DNA of 47,699 bases from an uncultured Saprospiraceae bacterium (GCA_947311105.1 CAMZKG010000283.1:1-47699); one strand, 5' to 3'; positions 16,676-27,197 are shown, counted from the first letter of the stretch. Notes: generated by a model not told the origin, from the sequence alone. Program-made: numbers and translations.

Positions 16676-17500
16676 ATGGGAATTAAGAAATATAAGCCAG
16701 TCAGTCCGGGGTTACGAACAAGAGTTACCAACTCTTTTGAAGAAATAACTACGGATAAGCCCGAAAAGAGCTTATTGGCAAAAAAGAGTAGAACTGGAGG
16801 CAGAAATAGCTCAGGACGCATGACTGTACGCCAAAGAGGTGGAGGTCACAAAAAGCGCTACAGAATTATTGATTTTAAGCGTAACAAGGACGGTATTCCT
16901 GGTACTATCAAAACGATTGAGTATGATCCAAATAGATCTGCTTTCATCGCTCTAGTTTTTTATGCTGATGGAGAAAAGAGATATATCTTGGCTCCAAGAG
17001 GCTTAAAGGTAGGGGATACAATTATGGCTGGTGCTACTGCTACTCCTGACGTGGGTAATGCTTTGTACCTAAAGGACATTCCTTTAGGTTCTGAAATTCA
17101 CAACATTGAGATGCATCCTGGTCAAGGTGGAGCTATCGTAAGAAGTGCAGGAGTGTATGCGGTTTTGACAGGTAAGGAAGGTCGATATGCTATCGTAAAA
17201 TTACCTTCTGGCGAAATGAGAAGAATCCTTATCACTTGTAAAGCTACGATGGGTAAGGTCGGAAACCAAGATCATAATTTATTGGTTGTCGGTAAAGCTG
17301 GAGCGAATAGATGGCGTGGAAAGCGTCCACATGTTCGTGGTGTAGTAATGAACCCTGTGGATCACCCAATGGGTGGTGGAGAAGGACGTGCTTCTGGTGG
17401 CCATCCAAGATCTCGTACTGGAATCAAGGCAAAAGGTCAGAAGACTCGTAGCCGTACGAAGTATTCCAATAAGTTAATCATTTCAAAAAGAAAAAAATAA
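16676..17500 (+). CDS. rplB: 50S ribosomal protein L2
   Basis: A 274-residue rRNA-binding protein needed for subunit joining and peptidyl transfer. It starts [14 protein letters not shown] and carries [18 protein letters not shown]. The C-terminal loop [20 protein letters not shown] contains the histidine near the active centre. Confidence 0.97.
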   Translation: MGIKKYKPVSPGLRTRVTNSFEEITTDKPEKSLLAKKSRTGGRNSSGRMTVRQRGGGHKKRYRIIDFKRNKDGIPGTIKTIEYDPNRSAFIALVFYADGEKRYILAPRGLKVGDTIMAGATATPDVGNALYLKDIPLGSEIHNIEMHPGQGGAIVRSAGVYAVLTGKEGRYAIVKLPSGEMRRILITCKATMGKVGNQDHNLLVVGKAGANRWRGKRPHVRGVVMNPVDHPMGGGEGRASGGHPRSRTGIKAKGQKTRSRTKYSNKLIISKRKK

Positions 17501-17511
17501 ATTCTTAAGAT

Positions 17512-17781
17512 ATGCCTAGATCGCTGAAAAAAGGACCTTACGTTTACCACAAATTATTGAAGAAGGTAGCTAAGGCTAAAGAATCTAATAAAAAACAGTT
17601 GATTAAGACTTGGTCTAGATCATCTATGATTATCCCTGATATGGTTGGAGAAACCATCGGGGTACATAATGGGAAGATACATATTCCTGTATTTGTCACA
17701 GAAAGTATGGTTGGCCACAAGCTGGGTGAATTTGCTGGGACAAGAACCTTTAAAGGTCATTCGGGTAACCGAAAGAAATAA
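17512..17781 (+). CDS. rpsS: 30S ribosomal protein S19
   Basis: An 89-residue protein of the 30S head, starting [19 protein letters not shown]. The conserved core [16 protein letters not shown] and the C-terminal [16 protein letters not shown] are complete. It is 11 bases after rplB. Confidence 0.97.
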   Translation: MPRSLKKGPYVYHKLLKKVAKAKESNKKQLIKTWSRSSMIIPDMVGETIGVHNGKIHIPVFVTESMVGHKLGEFAGTRTFKGHSGNRKK

Positions 17782-17816
17782 ACCATTTTTTTAGAGTTTG
17801 TAACTGATAGTGTGAA

Positions 17817-18203
17817 ATGGAAGCTATAGCAAAATTAAGAAATTGTCCGATGTCTCCTCGTAAGATGAGACTAATAGCGGATTTGATTCGGAATAAACCC
17901 GTAGACGAAGCCCTTGGTATATTAAAATTTACCAAGAATGAAGCTTCTATCTGGTTAGAAAAATTACTTCTGTCGGCTGTAGCCAATTGGGAGTATAAAT
18001 TGGAAGGTGTTGATTCGGATGATTATGCGCTTATTGTGAAAACAATATTCGTTGATGGGGGCAGAATGCTCAAAAGAATTCAACCAGCACCGCAAGGGCG
18101 AGCACATAGAGTAAGGAAGCGTTCAAATCACGTGACCATAATTATTGAAAACACCCTACCGTTGGAGACAGAGTCTGCTATGGTAGAAATTGAAGAAGAA
18201 TAA
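17817..18203 (+). CDS. rplV: 50S ribosomal protein L22
   Basis: A 128-residue tunnel protein, starting [20 protein letters not shown]. The tunnel beta-hairpin region ([19 protein letters not shown]) is conserved. It ends in an acidic tail ([12 protein letters not shown]). The gene is 35 bases after rpsS and 10 before rpsC. Confidence 0.96.
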   Translation: MEAIAKLRNCPMSPRKMRLIADLIRNKPVDEALGILKFTKNEASIWLEKLLLSAVANWEYKLEGVDSDDYALIVKTIFVDGGRMLKRIQPAPQGRAHRVRKRSNHVTIIIENTLPLETESAMVEIEEE

Positions 18204-18213
18204 ATCACTCATA

Positions 18214-18924
18214 ATGGGTCAAAAAACAAATCCAATAGGAAATAGATTGGGAATCATCCGCGGATGGGAATCCAATTGGTACGGTGGAAAAAACTTCGCT
18301 GAGAATGTTGTTCAAGATGAAGAAATTCGTCGTTATTTGAGAGCACGTATCAACAAAGGTGGAATTTCGAGAATTATTCTGGAAAGAACACTTAAAAGAG
18401 TCACTGTTACTATTCATACTTCTAGACCAGGTATTGTCATTGGTAAGGGGGGGAAAGAAGCCGAAAGACTCAGATATGAGTTGATGAAGCTGACCAATAA
18501 GGACGTAAAGGTGAATATTCAAGAAGTGCGCCGTCCCGAATTGGATGCTTATATTGTTGGAGAAACAATTGCTCGACAATTAGAAGCTAGGATGAATTAT
18601 CGTAGGGCTATAAAAGGTTCTATTCAATCTTCAACTAGAGCAGGTGCGGGTGGTATTAAGATACGTATTTCTGGTAGATTGAATGGTGCTGAAATTGCTC
18701 GTTCTGAAGAATATAAAGAAGGACGTATCCCTTTGCATACTTTTCGTGCGGATATTGATTATGCACTTGTTGAAGCCTTAACCATGTACGGTATCATCGG
18801 AATTAAGGTTTGGATTTTTAAGGGAGAAGTCTTGACAAAACGGGATTTAATGCCTACTGCAGTGCGTGATCAGAAGTCTCAGAATAGAAAAGGTGGACAA
18901 GGAAGAAGAAATAGACGCCGATAA
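18214..18924 (+). CDS. rpsC: 30S ribosomal protein S3
   Basis: A 236-residue mRNA-entry protein. The start is the ATG of [13 protein letters not shown]; an in-frame TTG at 18190 would overlap rplV and add a non-family N terminus. The KH domain motif [12 protein letters not shown] is present, as are [12 protein letters not shown] and a basic C terminus ([10 protein letters not shown]). Confidence 0.96.
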   Translation: MGQKTNPIGNRLGIIRGWESNWYGGKNFAENVVQDEEIRRYLRARINKGGISRIILERTLKRVTVTIHTSRPGIVIGKGGKEAERLRYELMKLTNKDVKVNIQEVRRPELDAYIVGETIARQLEARMNYRRAIKGSIQSSTRAGAGGIKIRISGRLNGAEIARSEEYKEGRIPLHTFRADIDYALVEALTMYGIIGIKVWIFKGEVLTKRDLMPTAVRDQKSQNRKGGQGRRNRRR

Positions 18925-18949
18925 ACTAGATTTTTCAAAAATAAAGCCG

Positions 18950-18957
18950 TAACTTTG
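18950..18957 (+). promoter_or_regulatory. Candidate internal promoter before rplP
   Basis: TAACTTTG, a full match to TAnnTTTG, lies in the 67-base gap between rpsC and rplP, 34 bases before the rplP ATG. No good -33 element is visible at N19-20. It could give the second half of the S10 cluster its own start. Confidence 0.45.
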
Positions 18958-18991
18958 CAGCCCTTTTCAGGGTGGAGAAAAAAATAACGTT

Positions 18992-19411
18992 ATGTTACAA
19001 CCAAAAAGAACAAAATACAGAAAACAACAAAAAGGCAGAAACCGTGGGTTAGCTCATAGAGGTAGCACTGTTGATTTTGGTAGCTTTGGTTTAAAATCAA
19101 TAGATGCTGGTAGATTGACTAGCAGACAGATAGAAGCAGCACGTATTGCTTTGACACGTTACCTTAAAAGAGAAGGAAAGGTGTGGATTAGAGTCTTTCC
19201 AGATAAGCCGATTACTTCAAAACCATTAGAAGTACGGATGGGTAAAGGTAAAGGGGCATTGGATCACTATGTAGCGGTCATTAGACCTGGAAGGATTTTG
19301 TTTGAAATTGACGGTGTTGATTTCGAATTGGCAAAAGAAGCTTTCAGATTGGCAGCTCAAAAGTTGCCCGTTTTAACAAAAACAGTAAAAAGAATCGATC
19401 TAAGATCGTAA
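18992..19411 (+). CDS. rplP: 50S ribosomal protein L16
   Basis: A 139-residue protein at the A site, starting [19 protein letters not shown]. The conserved [20 protein letters not shown] and [14 protein letters not shown] segments are complete. A candidate -7 element lies in the gap upstream. Confidence 0.97.
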   Translation: MLQPKRTKYRKQQKGRNRGLAHRGSTVDFGSFGLKSIDAGRLTSRQIEAARIALTRYLKREGKVWIRVFPDKPITSKPLEVRMGKGKGALDHYVAVIRPGRILFEIDGVDFELAKEAFRLAAQKLPVLTKTVKRIDLRS

Positions 19412-19422
19412 AATAGTTTGAT

Positions 19423-19686
19423 ATGGCTTCGGATAAGATGAAAGAATTTAAAGGGATGGCAATAGATGAGTTAAAAACTCAACTGCTTCAATTGGAAGTT
19501 GCTTATAACGATAGCAAGTTTGATCATGCTACGATGGGCTTAGAAAATCCACTTGAGCTTCGTGATCAAAGAAAGGATATTGCCAGAATTAAGACCTTAA
19601 TAAGACAACAGGAATTGGCTGAAATGACTCCTGAAATGTTGGAAAAAAGATCAAAAATTGTCCAACGTAGAAAAAAACGTAGGTAA
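19423..19686 (+). CDS. rpmC: 50S ribosomal protein L29
   Basis: An 87-residue helical protein at the tunnel exit. The core (MKEFKGMAIDELKTQLLQLE and DIARIKTLIRQQE) is recognisable. It is about 20 residues longer than the E. coli protein, with a C-terminal extension ending in a basic cluster (QRRKKRR). It lies between rplP and rpsQ, as in all S10 clusters. Confidence 0.94.
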   Translation: MASDKMKEFKGMAIDELKTQLLQLEVAYNDSKFDHATMGLENPLELRDQRKDIARIKTLIRQQELAEMTPEMLEKRSKIVQRRKKRR

Positions 19687-19704
19687 AACTACTGAAAAAA
19701 AGAT

Positions 19705-19962
19705 ATGATGGAAAGAAATCTTAGAAAGATACGTACAGGTGTTGTCTCCAGTAACAAGATGGAAAAAACAATTACTGTAGTTGTAGAAAAACGCTTAAAG
19801 CACCCTATTTATGGGAAGTATGTAAAGCGGACCAAAAAATTTGTAGCTCATGATGAAAATAATGACTGCAATATTGGTGATGTAGTTAACATTATGGAGA
19901 CTCGACCAATTAGTAAAAGAAAAAGATGGCGCTTGATTGAAATCGTTGAGAAAGCCAAATAA
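19705..19962 (+). CDS. rpsQ: 30S ribosomal protein S17
   Basis: An 85-residue 16S rRNA binder. The family signature [19 protein letters not shown] and the later [13 protein letters not shown] and [18 protein letters not shown] are clear. Two adjacent ATGs (19705 and 19708) are equally possible starts. Confidence 0.96.
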   Translation: MMERNLRKIRTGVVSSNKMEKTITVVVEKRLKHPIYGKYVKRTKKFVAHDENNDCNIGDVVNIMETRPISKRKRWRLIEIVEKAK

Positions 19963-19984
19963 TTAATAGTTTAACGGAAAGATC

Positions 19985-20353
19985 ATGATACAGCAAGAGT
20001 CAAGACTAAAAGTCGCAGATAATAGCGGAGCAAAGGAAGTCCTTTGCATTAGAGTCTTAGGTAATTCAAAACAACGATATGCATCCATTGGTGATCAAAT
20101 CGTTGTTACTGTCAAAGCAGCATTCCCTGGTGGTGGTGTAAAAAAAGGTACAGTAACTAAGGCGGTGGTCGTAAGAACCAAAAAACCTTTAAGAAGGGAT
20201 GATGGATCTTATATTCGCTTTGATGATAATGCAGTAGTATTGCTTAACGAAGCGGAAGAGCCTAGAGGAACACGGATATTTGGTCCTGTTGCCCGTGAAT
20301 TGAGAGCAAAAGACTACATGAAAATTGTTTCACTAGCACCAGAAGTACTTTAA
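19985..20353 (+). CDS. rplN: 50S ribosomal protein L14
   Basis: A 122-residue protein that contributes to an intersubunit bridge. It starts [20 protein letters not shown] and ends in [19 protein letters not shown], both highly conserved. The length is that of the E. coli protein. Confidence 0.97.
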   Translation: MIQQESRLKVADNSGAKEVLCIRVLGNSKQRYASIGDQIVVTVKAAFPGGGVKKGTVTKAVVVRTKKPLRRDDGSYIRFDDNAVVLLNEAEEPRGTRIFGPVARELRAKDYMKIVSLAPEVL

Positions 20354-20364
20354 ATTCAGCAAAA

Positions 20365-20715
20365 ATGGCTTTGAAAAAGAAAGAATATAAATCGGGTAAG
20401 CGTTTTGAACCCAAACTACATATCAAAAAAGATGATATGGTGGTCGTTATCTCAGGCAATAGCAAAGGTCAAAAAGGAAAAGTACTTAAAGTATTTCCTA
20501 AGTTGGGTAAAGCTATCGTTGAAGGGGTGAATTTGGTCACAAAACACTTAAAACCAACCCAAACTAGTGAAGGTGGGCGTATTGAAGAGCCGGCCGCCAT
20601 TCACGTTGCCAAATTAATGGTAATTGATAAGTCTGGTAATGCAACTAGAATTGGTCGTAAGATCGTTGACGGTAAGTTGGTCAGATATTCTAAAAAATCA
20701 GGTGAAATTATTTAA
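20365..20715 (+). CDS. rplX: 50S ribosomal protein L24
   Basis: A 116-residue KOW-domain protein that starts 50S assembly. The KOW motif is [20 protein letters not shown]. Its stop codon TAA shares its last base with the ATG of rplE, so the two are likely translationally coupled. Confidence 0.96.
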   Translation: MALKKKEYKSGKRFEPKLHIKKDDMVVVISGNSKGQKGKVLKVFPKLGKAIVEGVNLVTKHLKPTQTSEGGRIEEPAAIHVAKLMVIDKSGNATRIGRKIVDGKLVRYSKKSGEII

Positions 20716-21287
20716 TGATGAGCACAGAGACTAGTCCAAGACTGAAAGGATATTACAATGAAACTATAGTCCCTGCTTTGATGAAGCAGTTTAATTATAG
20801 TTCTGTTATGCAAGTCCCCAAGTTGTTAAAAATTACAATCAACCAAACGGTGGGTGATGCTGTAAACGATAAGAAGCTAATTGATAACGCAGCGGAAGAG
20901 CTAACCCTTATTACAGGACAAAAGCCTTCAGTTATTTTAGCAAAGCGTTCTGTATCTAACTTTAAACTGCGTGAAGGCATGCCAATAGCGGTTAAAGTTA
21001 CGCTAAGAAAGGTGATGATGTATGAATTCTTAGAAAGATTTGTATCAGTTGCTTTGCCGCGTGTTCGAGATTTTAGGGGAATTAATGACAAAGGCTTTGA
21101 CGGTCGAGGTAATTATTCTTTGGGAATCAAAGAACAAATCATCTTTCCAGAAATTAATCTTGATAAGATTAATAGAATTATGGGAATGGATATTTCATTT
21201 GTTACGACTGCAAAAACAGATGCTGAAGCATTGGCTTTGTTAAAAGCATTTGGATTGCCTTTCAAGAATCAAAACAAAAATAACTAG
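20715..21287 (+). CDS. rplE: 50S ribosomal protein L5
   Basis: A 190-residue 5S rRNA binder. It contains the family segments [16 protein letters not shown] and the [19 protein letters not shown] motif. The start overlaps the rplX stop by one base. A second ATG three bases on (20718) would serve as well. Confidence 0.96.
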   Translation: MMSTETSPRLKGYYNETIVPALMKQFNYSSVMQVPKLLKITINQTVGDAVNDKKLIDNAAEELTLITGQKPSVILAKRSVSNFKLREGMPIAVKVTLRKVMMYEFLERFVSVALPRVRDFRGINDKGFDGRGNYSLGIKEQIIFPEINLDKINRIMGMDISFVTTAKTDAEALALLKAFGLPFKNQNKNN

Positions 21288-21288
21288 T

Positions 21289-21558
21289 ATGTCTAAGAAG
21301 TCATTGATTGCAAGAGAGAAGAAGAGAGAGAAAATGGTCGCCAAATATGCTGACCTAAGAAAGAAATTAAAAGAAGCAGGAGATTATGAAGCACTGGATA
21401 AGTTGCCTAAAAATTCTTCAGCAGTAAGATTGCATAATAGATGTAAGCTTACAGGTCGTCCGAAAGGATATATGAGAAGATTTGGAATTAGCAGGGTTAC
21501 ATTTAGAGAAATGGCTTTGGCTGGAAAGATTCCAGGTGTAACAAAAGCTAGTTGGTAA
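21289..21558 (+). CDS. rpsN: 30S ribosomal protein S14, zinc-free form
   Basis: An 89-residue protein, starting at the ATG of [20 protein letters not shown] directly after rplE. An earlier in-frame start at 21250 would lie inside rplE and is rejected. The C-terminal motif is [19 protein letters not shown], with one cysteine instead of the CxxC pairs of the zinc form, and the length is that of the zinc-free type. No second, zinc-type copy is present in this window. Confidence 0.96.
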   Translation: MSKKSLIAREKKREKMVAKYADLRKKLKEAGDYEALDKLPKNSSAVRLHNRCKLTGRPKGYMRRFGISRVTFREMALAGKIPGVTKASW

Positions 21559-21576
21559 TTTTAAACAAAACAGAAG

Positions 21577-21978
21577 ATGTACGTTACTGATCCAATTGCA
21601 GACTACTTGACACGAATCCGAAATGCCCAAAGTGCTGGACATAAGGTTGTTGAGATTCCTGCATCAAAAATGAAAAAAAGTATTACTGAGATCTTATATG
21701 ATCAAGGTTATATTTTGAAATACAAGTTTGAAGATGACAACAAACAAGGTATTATTAAAATCGCTCTGAAGTATGATCCTGTTACGAAAGTACCTGTGAT
21801 CCGGAGTTTGAAAAGGTATTCTAAGCCAGGTTTAAGAAAATATTTTGGAGTAGATGATATTCCAAGAGTTATAAATGGTTTGGGTATTGCAATTGTCTCT
21901 ACTTCCAAAGGAGTAATTACGGATAAAGAGGCTAGAAAGAATAATGTAGGGGGAGAAGTCCTTTGTACCATTTACTAA
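21577..21978 (+). CDS. rpsH: 30S ribosomal protein S8
   Basis: A 133-residue 16S rRNA binder, starting [20 protein letters not shown]. The C-terminal signature [20 protein letters not shown] is conserved. In E. coli S8 represses the spc operon; no leader hairpin supporting the same is visible at rplE here. It ends 20 bases before the rplF ATG. Confidence 0.97.
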   Translation: MYVTDPIADYLTRIRNAQSAGHKVVEIPASKMKKSITEILYDQGYILKYKFEDDNKQGIIKIALKYDPVTKVPVIRSLKRYSKPGLRKYFGVDDIPRVINGLGIAIVSTSKGVITDKEARKNNVGGEVLCTIY

Positions 21979-21998
21979 ATCGTGAAGAAACTGTAATC

Positions 21999-22553
21999 AT
22001 GTCAAGAATAGGAAACGCACCCATATCTGTCCCAGGCAATGTTGAAATTAGCATTGATGCCGCTAACGTGGTGACTGTGAAAGGACCAAAGGGTACATTA
22101 AAACAGGAGGTTAATCCTGATATTACCATCAAACTCGAAGATGGTACTTTAACGGTTGCTCGACCTACTGATCAAGGTAGACACAAAGCACTTCATGGGC
22201 TTTATCGCTCGTTGATAAACAACATGATTGTAGGGGTAACAGAAGGGTTTGTAAAGGAATTAGAATTGATTGGGGTAGGATATCGTGCATCAAACAAGGG
22301 TAATTTACTTGAAATTCAAGTCGGCTACTCGCATCCAATTATGTTTTTCATCCCTGATGAGTTAAAGTTGGAGACGATAACAGAAAAAGGATCTCCGCCA
22401 ACAATTCGCTTAACAGGTATCGACAAGCAGTTGATCGGTCAAGTAGCTGCTAAGATTAGAAGCTTCCGCAAACCTGAACCTTACAAAGGAAAAGGTATTA
22501 AGTACAAAGGAGAAATCATTAGAAGAAAAGCAGGTAAGACTGCGGCTAAGTAA
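21999..22553 (+). CDS. rplF: 50S ribosomal protein L6
   Basis: A 184-residue protein, starting at the ATG of [20 protein letters not shown]. The longer frame from 21963 would overlap rpsH and is rejected. The C-terminal signature [20 protein letters not shown] is complete. Confidence 0.97.
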   Translation: MSRIGNAPISVPGNVEISIDAANVVTVKGPKGTLKQEVNPDITIKLEDGTLTVARPTDQGRHKALHGLYRSLINNMIVGVTEGFVKELELIGVGYRASNKGNLLEIQVGYSHPIMFFIPDELKLETITEKGSPPTIRLTGIDKQLIGQVAAKIRSFRKPEPYKGKGIKYKGEIIRRKAGKTAAK

Positions 22554-22572
22554 ACTAGAAGAATTTTTTAGC

Positions 22573-22914
22573 ATGGGACAAATGACAAAAAGAAAACGCA
22601 TACATATGCGTATTCGTAAAAAAGTAAAAGGTACTTCTGAGAGACCTAGATTAAATGTTTTCAGAAGTAACAACCATATCTACTGTCAATTAATTGACGA
22701 TAGAAATGGCGTTACCTTGGCTGGCGCTTCTTCTAAAGAAGTTTCTAGTGAAGGAACAAAAAAAGAAATAGCAACACGTGTTGGTGAAATGATTGCCGAG
22801 CGTGCACTTGCTTTATCTATAAGCGCATCTGTATTCGATAGAGGTGGTTATCTCTATCATGGACGTGTCAAAGCTTTGGCTGATGGAGCAAGAAGCAAAG
22901 GGCTACAATTTTAA
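22573..22914 (+). CDS. rplR: 50S ribosomal protein L18
   Basis: A 113-residue 5S rRNA binder. It has [20 protein letters not shown] and the closing [20 protein letters not shown], both family signatures. The ATG at 22573 gives the usual length; one at 22582 is an alternative. Confidence 0.96.
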   Translation: MGQMTKRKRIHMRIRKKVKGTSERPRLNVFRSNNHIYCQLIDDRNGVTLAGASSKEVSSEGTKKEIATRVGEMIAERALALSISASVFDRGGYLYHGRVKALADGARSKGLQF

Positions 22915-22935
22915 TTCACACCATACATTTTTATA

Positions 22936-23469
22936 ATGGCTAGAGAAAGAAAAAATAACAAAGGAAAACAGGACAAACGATCTAATGAATCAGGTTTAGA
23001 AGATCGCTTGGTTACTGTTAACAGAGTAGCGAAAGTTACGAAAGGTGGACGAACCTTCAGTTTTGCAGCAATTGTAGTTGTAGGTGATGGTGCGGGTACG
23101 GTCGGTCATGGACTAGGGAAAGCTAGACAGGTATCAGAAGCTATTGCGAAAGCAATTGAAGATGCTAAAAGAAACCTAGTAAAGGTGCCAGTTCATAATG
23201 GTACGATACCACACGAGCAAAATGGAAAGTTTAGTGCTGCGAGAGTATTTATAAAACCTGCATCTAGTGGTACAGGTGTTATAGCTGGCGGTGCAATGCG
23301 GGCGGTATTAGAATTAGCTGGAGTGCATAATGTATTAGCTAAGTCAATCGGTTCTTCTAATCCGCATAATGTGGTGAAAGCAACTATTGATGCGCTTTTA
23401 AAGCTTAGATCTCCACTAGTTATTGCAAAACAACGAAACGTGCCTGTTGGAAAGGTATTTAACGGATAA
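22936..23469 (+). CDS. rpsE: 30S ribosomal protein S5
   Basis: A 177-residue protein needed for decoding fidelity. The double-stranded-RNA-binding-like region starts at [40 protein letters not shown] and the C-terminal [20 protein letters not shown] segments follow. The charged N-terminal extension ([18 protein letters not shown]) is typical of the phylum. Confidence 0.97.
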   Translation: MARERKNNKGKQDKRSNESGLEDRLVTVNRVAKVTKGGRTFSFAAIVVVGDGAGTVGHGLGKARQVSEAIAKAIEDAKRNLVKVPVHNGTIPHEQNGKFSAARVFIKPASSGTGVIAGGAMRAVLELAGVHNVLAKSIGSSNPHNVVKATIDALLKLRSPLVIAKQRNVPVGKVFNG

Positions 23470-23478
23470 ATTTTTGAC

Positions 23479-23658
23479 ATGGGAAAGATAAAAATCACAC
23501 AGGTAAAAAGTGGAATTGATCGTAGTAAGCGTCAAAAGAATACACTTAAGGCTTTGGGCCTAAAAAAAATTAATCAAACCGTTGAGCATAACGCTACACC
23601 ACAAATTCTTGGGATGGTAGCAAAAATAGCTCATTTGGTTGTAACTGAAGAAGTATAA
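23479..23658 (+). CDS. rpmD: 50S ribosomal protein L30
   Basis: A 59-residue protein between rpsE and rplO. It starts MGKIKITQVKSGIDRSKRQK, followed by NTLKALGLKKINQTVEHN and IAHLVVTEEV, which is the L30 fold and length. The gene begins 9 bases after rpsE. Some bacteria lack L30; this one keeps it. Confidence 0.96.
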   Translation: MGKIKITQVKSGIDRSKRQKNTLKALGLKKINQTVEHNATPQILGMVAKIAHLVVTEEV

Positions 23659-23690
23659 CTTTCTGTTGAAAGTTTATAAAAATTAAGCTG

Positions 23691-24140
23691 ATGAAACTTA
23701 ATGATTTAAAGCCTGCAAAAGGGGCAGTACATTCTACTAAAAGAATAGGTAGAGGTCAGGGGTCTGGCAGAGGCGGTACATCTACGCGTGGACATAAAGG
23801 TCAAAAATCGCGTTCTGGATATAGTAAGAAGCGGGGATTTGAAGGTGGTCAGTTGCCATTGCAGGCTCGCTTGCCTAAAAGAGGGTTTAACTCTCGCAAC
23901 AGAATAGCTTATGTGCCGTTAAACTTTAGTCGAATTCAAGAAATAGTTGACAAATATAATCTTGATAGCATTACTTTAGAAGCCTTGCAGACTATTGGAA
24001 TTTTAAGAAAGAACGAATTACTTAAAATTTTGGCTCATGGTGAAATGAAAAAAGGTATTTCTATTGAAGCTCATGCGGCTTCCAAAAGAGCAATGGAGTT
24101 AGTTCAAGGCTTGGGGGGGAGTATCACTATTGTAAAATAG
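23691..24140 (+). CDS. rplO: 50S ribosomal protein L15
   Basis: A 149-residue protein, starting MKLNDLKPAKGAVHSTKRIG. The Gly/Arg-rich N terminus (GRGQGSGRGGTSTRGHKGQK) and the SKRAMELVQGLGGSI end are conserved. It is followed by 116 bases before secY, the longest gap inside the spc part. Confidence 0.97.
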   Translation: MKLNDLKPAKGAVHSTKRIGRGQGSGRGGTSTRGHKGQKSRSGYSKKRGFEGGQLPLQARLPKRGFNSRNRIAYVPLNFSRIQEIVDKYNLDSITLEALQTIGILRKNELLKILAHGEMKKGISIEAHAASKRAMELVQGLGGSITIVK

Positions 24141-24178
24141 TACTTGTTACTATATGAGAGACTGAATTTTGCTATATA

Positions 24179-24208
24179 TTATAGTAAAAAAAAACCGAAA
24201 TACTATAA
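24179..24208 (+). other. Inverted repeat in the rplO-secY gap
   Basis: ttatagta (24179-24186) and tactataa (24201-24208) form an 8-bp perfect inverted repeat with a 14-nt A-rich loop. A T-run is lacking, so termination is uncertain. It may be an RNA processing or pausing site that sets secY expression relative to the ribosomal genes. Confidence 0.4.
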
Positions 24209-24256
24209 AGAGATTTTAACTATATTGTCTCTTTAAGCTGAAAATAAGAAAATCAG

Positions 24257-25618
24257 ATGAAACGATTAATTGATACTCTGAAGAATATCTGGAAGATTGA
24301 AGAGCTTCGTAAAAGAATTCTTCTAACTATTGGCCTTATCCTTGTTTATAGGATTGGGGCTTTTATTGTTCTACCTGGAGTTGATGCTTCGAAGATTTCT
24401 GCAGGAAATCCAAATAATCCTGGAGATATTGTTCAGATTATCAACATGTTTACAGGAGGTGCTTTTAAAGCCGCATCGATTTTTGCTTTAGGTATTATGC
24501 CTTATATCACGGCTTCAATTGTGATTCAAGTTCTTGGATTTGCAGTTCCGTATTTTCAGCGTCTTCAGACAAAAGAAGGGGAGTCTGGTAGAAAGAAAAT
24601 TACCCAAATTACCCGAATTCTTACAGTCTTTATTACTCTTGTCCAAGGTAGTGCTTATTTGACGATGATTAAATCACAAGGAGCCATTGCACAAAATGTA
24701 AGTGAACCAATCTTTTGGTTTTCAAATATCATCATTTTGATGACAGGAACTGTATTTGCTATGTGGCTAGGAGAAAGGATTACAGAGCGAGGTGTGGGAA
24801 ATGGAGTTTCTATTTTGATTTTAATTGGAATTATTTCAAGATTGCCACAGGCATTTATTACGGAGTTTACATCCAAAATTGGAAGTAATGGTGGCCCTAT
24901 AGCATTTATCCTCGAAATGGTGTTTTTGTTTCTAGTCGTTTTGGCTACGGTAATGATTACTCAGGCTATTCGACGGATTCCGATTCAGTTTGCTAAAAGA
25001 ATGGTCGGAAGATCGGTTGGGCATACGCCAGTAGCTGGTGCACGGGATTTTATTCCCATCAAACTGAATGCTTCAGGTGTGATGCCTATCATTTTTGCGC
25101 AAGCATTAATGATGTTACCATCAATGGTCGGTAATTTCTTTACCAAAGGTACTCCTAGTAATTTTGTTATGTCACTAAGTGACTTCACTTCTGTACCATA
25201 TAATGTAATCTATTTTATTCTGATTGTGCTGTTTACTTATGTATATACGGCATTGATTGTTGACCCTAAACAATACTCAGAATATTTGAAACATCAGAAC
25301 GCATTTATTCCTGGAGTAAAACCAGGTAGTGCTACGGCTGAATTTATTGATACGATTACAAGTCGTATTACATTGCCAGGGGCTATATTCTTAGGTTTTA
25401 TAGCAATTATGCCTGCTTTTGCAAGTGTTTTTGGCGTGCATAGAGCATTTGCGTACTTCTTTGGTGGTACTTCACTTTTGATCTTGGTTGGTGTTGCTTT
25501 AGATACTTTGCAGCAAATCGAGAGCTACTTATTGATGAGAAAATATGATGGCTTGATTAAATCAGGAAAATTGCAGGGTAGAGGAAGTGGCTTGCAAGGA
25601 ATTGGCGCAAGCATGTAA
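24257..25618 (+). CDS. secY: Preprotein translocase subunit SecY
   Basis: A 453-residue protein with ten predicted membrane helices, forming the Sec channel. The plug and first helix region (LIYRIGAFIVLPGVD) and GIMPYITASIVIQVL are conserved. MVGRSVGHTPVAGARDFIPI and the C-terminal LLMRKYDGLIKSGKLQGRG cytoplasmic tail bind SecA and ribosome. It follows rplO as in most spc operons, but adk, which often follows secY, is missing, and map comes next. Confidence 0.97.
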   Translation: MKRLIDTLKNIWKIEELRKRILLTIGLILVYRIGAFIVLPGVDASKISAGNPNNPGDIVQIINMFTGGAFKAASIFALGIMPYITASIVIQVLGFAVPYFQRLQTKEGESGRKKITQITRILTVFITLVQGSAYLTMIKSQGAIAQNVSEPIFWFSNIIILMTGTVFAMWLGERITERGVGNGVSILILIGIISRLPQAFITEFTSKIGSNGGPIAFILEMVFLFLVVLATVMITQAIRRIPIQFAKRMVGRSVGHTPVAGARDFIPIKLNASGVMPIIFAQALMMLPSMVGNFFTKGTPSNFVMSLSDFTSVPYNVIYFILIVLFTYVYTALIVDPKQYSEYLKHQNAFIPGVKPGSATAEFIDTITSRITLPGAIFLGFIAIMPAFASVFGVHRAFAYFFGGTSLLILVGVALDTLQQIESYLLMRKYDGLIKSGKLQGRGSGLQGIGASM

Positions 25619-25638
25619 TTGCTCCAAAGAAATAATTG

Positions 25639-26436
25639 ATGATATACTATAAGACTGAAGAAGAGATTGAGCTAATCCGGGAGAGCTGTTTGATGGTTTG
25701 TAAAACCTTGGCTTATGCGGGCTCATTACTAAAACCGGGGATAACTGGTGCGGAGATTGATACGAAGGCAGAACAATTTATTAGAGATCATGATGGTATT
25801 CCTGGGTTTAAGGGCTATGGAGGCTTTCCTGGAACACTTTGTATCTCTATTAATGAACAAGTCGTTCATGGTATTCCAAGCGATATAGAATTTAAGGATG
25901 GAGATATTGTTTCTCTCGATTGTGGTGTGATAATGAATGGCTACAATGGTGATGCCGCTTACACATTTGCGATAGGAGATGTTAATGAAGAAACAATGAA
26001 ATTGTTACGAGTAACAAGAGAATCTCTTTACCGTGGGATTGAAAAGGCGGTGAAAGGCAATAGAATAGGTGATATCGGCTGGGCTATTCAGGATTTTGCT
26101 GAAAAGCAAGAAGGATACGGAATCGTCAGAGAGTTAGTAGGGCATGGAATTGGAAAATCTCTACACGAAGACCCAGAAGTGCCCAATTTTGGAAGACGAG
26201 GACGGGGTATTTTGATGAAAGAAAACTTGGTGATTGCAATTGAGCCAATGGTTAACCTAAAAACCAAGAATGTAGTACAAGAAAAAGATGGTTGGACCAT
26301 CAGAACGAAAGATAAACAGCCGTCTGCTCACTATGAACATACGGTTGTCGTTAAGAAAAACAAGGCGGAGATACTATCGGATCATTCTTTTATTGAAGAA
26401 ATGATAAAAACTAACCAAGAACTTAAGCAAGTTTAG
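25639..26436 (+). CDS. map: Type I methionine aminopeptidase
   Basis: A 265-residue enzyme that removes the N-terminal methionine from new proteins. I chose the ATG at 25639 ([17 protein letters not shown]) over a TTG one codon upstream. The five metal ligands are in place: [16 protein letters not shown] supplies two aspartates, [12 protein letters not shown] the histidine, and IAIEPMV and the final HTVVV region the glutamates. It lies between secY and infA. Confidence 0.96.
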   Translation: MIYYKTEEEIELIRESCLMVCKTLAYAGSLLKPGITGAEIDTKAEQFIRDHDGIPGFKGYGGFPGTLCISINEQVVHGIPSDIEFKDGDIVSLDCGVIMNGYNGDAAYTFAIGDVNEETMKLLRVTRESLYRGIEKAVKGNRIGDIGWAIQDFAEKQEGYGIVRELVGHGIGKSLHEDPEVPNFGRRGRGILMKENLVIAIEPMVNLKTKNVVQEKDGWTIRTKDKQPSAHYEHTVVVKKNKAEILSDHSFIEEMIKTNQELKQV

Positions 26437-26447
26437 TTTTTTATTTG

Positions 26448-26455
26448 TATCTTTG
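26448..26455 (+). promoter_or_regulatory. Candidate promoter for the infA-rplQ part
   Basis: TATCTTTG, a full match to TAnnTTTG, lies 16 bases before the infA ATG and just after map. A good -33 element is not seen at N19. It could start a separate transcript for infA, rpmJ, rpsM, rpsK, rpsD, rpoA and rplQ, with a short leader. Confidence 0.5.
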
Positions 26456-26471
26456 CACTCCGAATTTTGAT

Positions 26472-26690
26472 ATGGCAAAGAAAAACTTAATAAAACAGGA
26501 CGGAACAATTGAAGAGGCATTGTCTAACGCAATGTTCCGTGTAAGGTTAGAAAATGGCCATTTAATTGTGGCTACAATTTCTGGAAAAATGCGCATGCAC
26601 TACATACGTATATTGCCTGGAGATAAAGTAGCTGTGGAAATGTCTCCTTATGATTTGACAAGGGGGCGTATTACTTATCGTTACAAATAA
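26472..26690 (+). CDS. infA: Translation initiation factor IF-1
   Basis: A 72-residue OB-fold protein that binds the A site during initiation. The start is the ATG of [20 protein letters not shown]; the longer frame would begin in the promoter. The core [20 protein letters not shown] and the end RGRITYRYK are conserved. It is followed by rpmJ after 7 bases. Confidence 0.97.
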   Translation: MAKKNLIKQDGTIEEALSNAMFRVRLENGHLIVATISGKMRMHYIRILPGDKVAVEMSPYDLTRGRITYRYK

Positions 26691-26697
26691 CTAAGTT

Positions 26698-26814
26698 ATG
26701 AAAGTGAGAGCTTCCGTGAAAAAACGCTCAAGTACGAGCAAAATTGTACGTCGTAAAGGACGTGTCTATGTCATAGACAAGAAGAATCCAAGATTTAAAC
26801 AACGTCAAGGTTAA
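26698..26814 (+). CDS. rpmJ: 50S ribosomal protein L36, zinc-free form
   Basis: A 38-residue protein, starting [20 protein letters not shown] and ending NPRFKQRQG. The cysteines and histidine that hold zinc in the usual form are replaced (Ser/Thr in the first pair, Asp and Phe in the second), so this is the Cys-minus type. The gene lies between infA and rpsM. Confidence 0.96.
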   Translation: MKVRASVKKRSSTSKIVRRKGRVYVIDKKNPRFKQRQG

Positions 26815-26819
26815 GAATT

Positions 26820-27197
26820 ATGGCAAGAATTGCAGGTATTGATTTACCAAAAAACAAAATAGGCTCTATCGGTCTTACCTATATTTATGGTATTGGCCGC
26901 TCTGGAGCAAAGGCAATATTAGACGCCGCAAATATTGAGCATGATGTCAAAGTCAAAGACTGGACGGATGAGCATATATTGGCAATTTCTAAGATTATCG
27001 CAGATGGACACACCGTAGAAGGTGAATTGAGATCCGAAGTACAATCAAACATTAAACGTTTGATGGACATTGTTAGTTATAGAGGAATGAGACACCGTAA
27101 AGGGTTACCTGTAAGAGGGCAAAGAACTAAAACTAATGCGAGAACTAGAAAAGGGCGTAAGAAAACTGTTGCGAACAAAAAGAAGGTTACTAAGTAA
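26820..27197 (+). CDS. rpsM: 30S ribosomal protein S13
   Basis: A 125-residue protein of the 30S head that contacts the P-site tRNA. It starts [20 protein letters not shown] and ends in a basic tail. The signature [20 protein letters not shown] is conserved. It lies 5 bases after rpmJ. Confidence 0.97.
   Translation: MARIAGIDLPKNKIGSIGLTYIYGIGRSGAKAILDAANIEHDVKVKDWTDEHILAISKIIADGHTVEGELRSEVQSNIKRLMDIVSYRGMRHRKGLPVRGQRTKTNARTRKGRKKTVANKKKVTK

Noticed and set aside
24141..24256. Gene in the rplO-secY gap (e.g. a missing adk)
   Set aside because: The gap is only 116 bases and AT-rich with short inverted repeats; there is no space or trace of adk.
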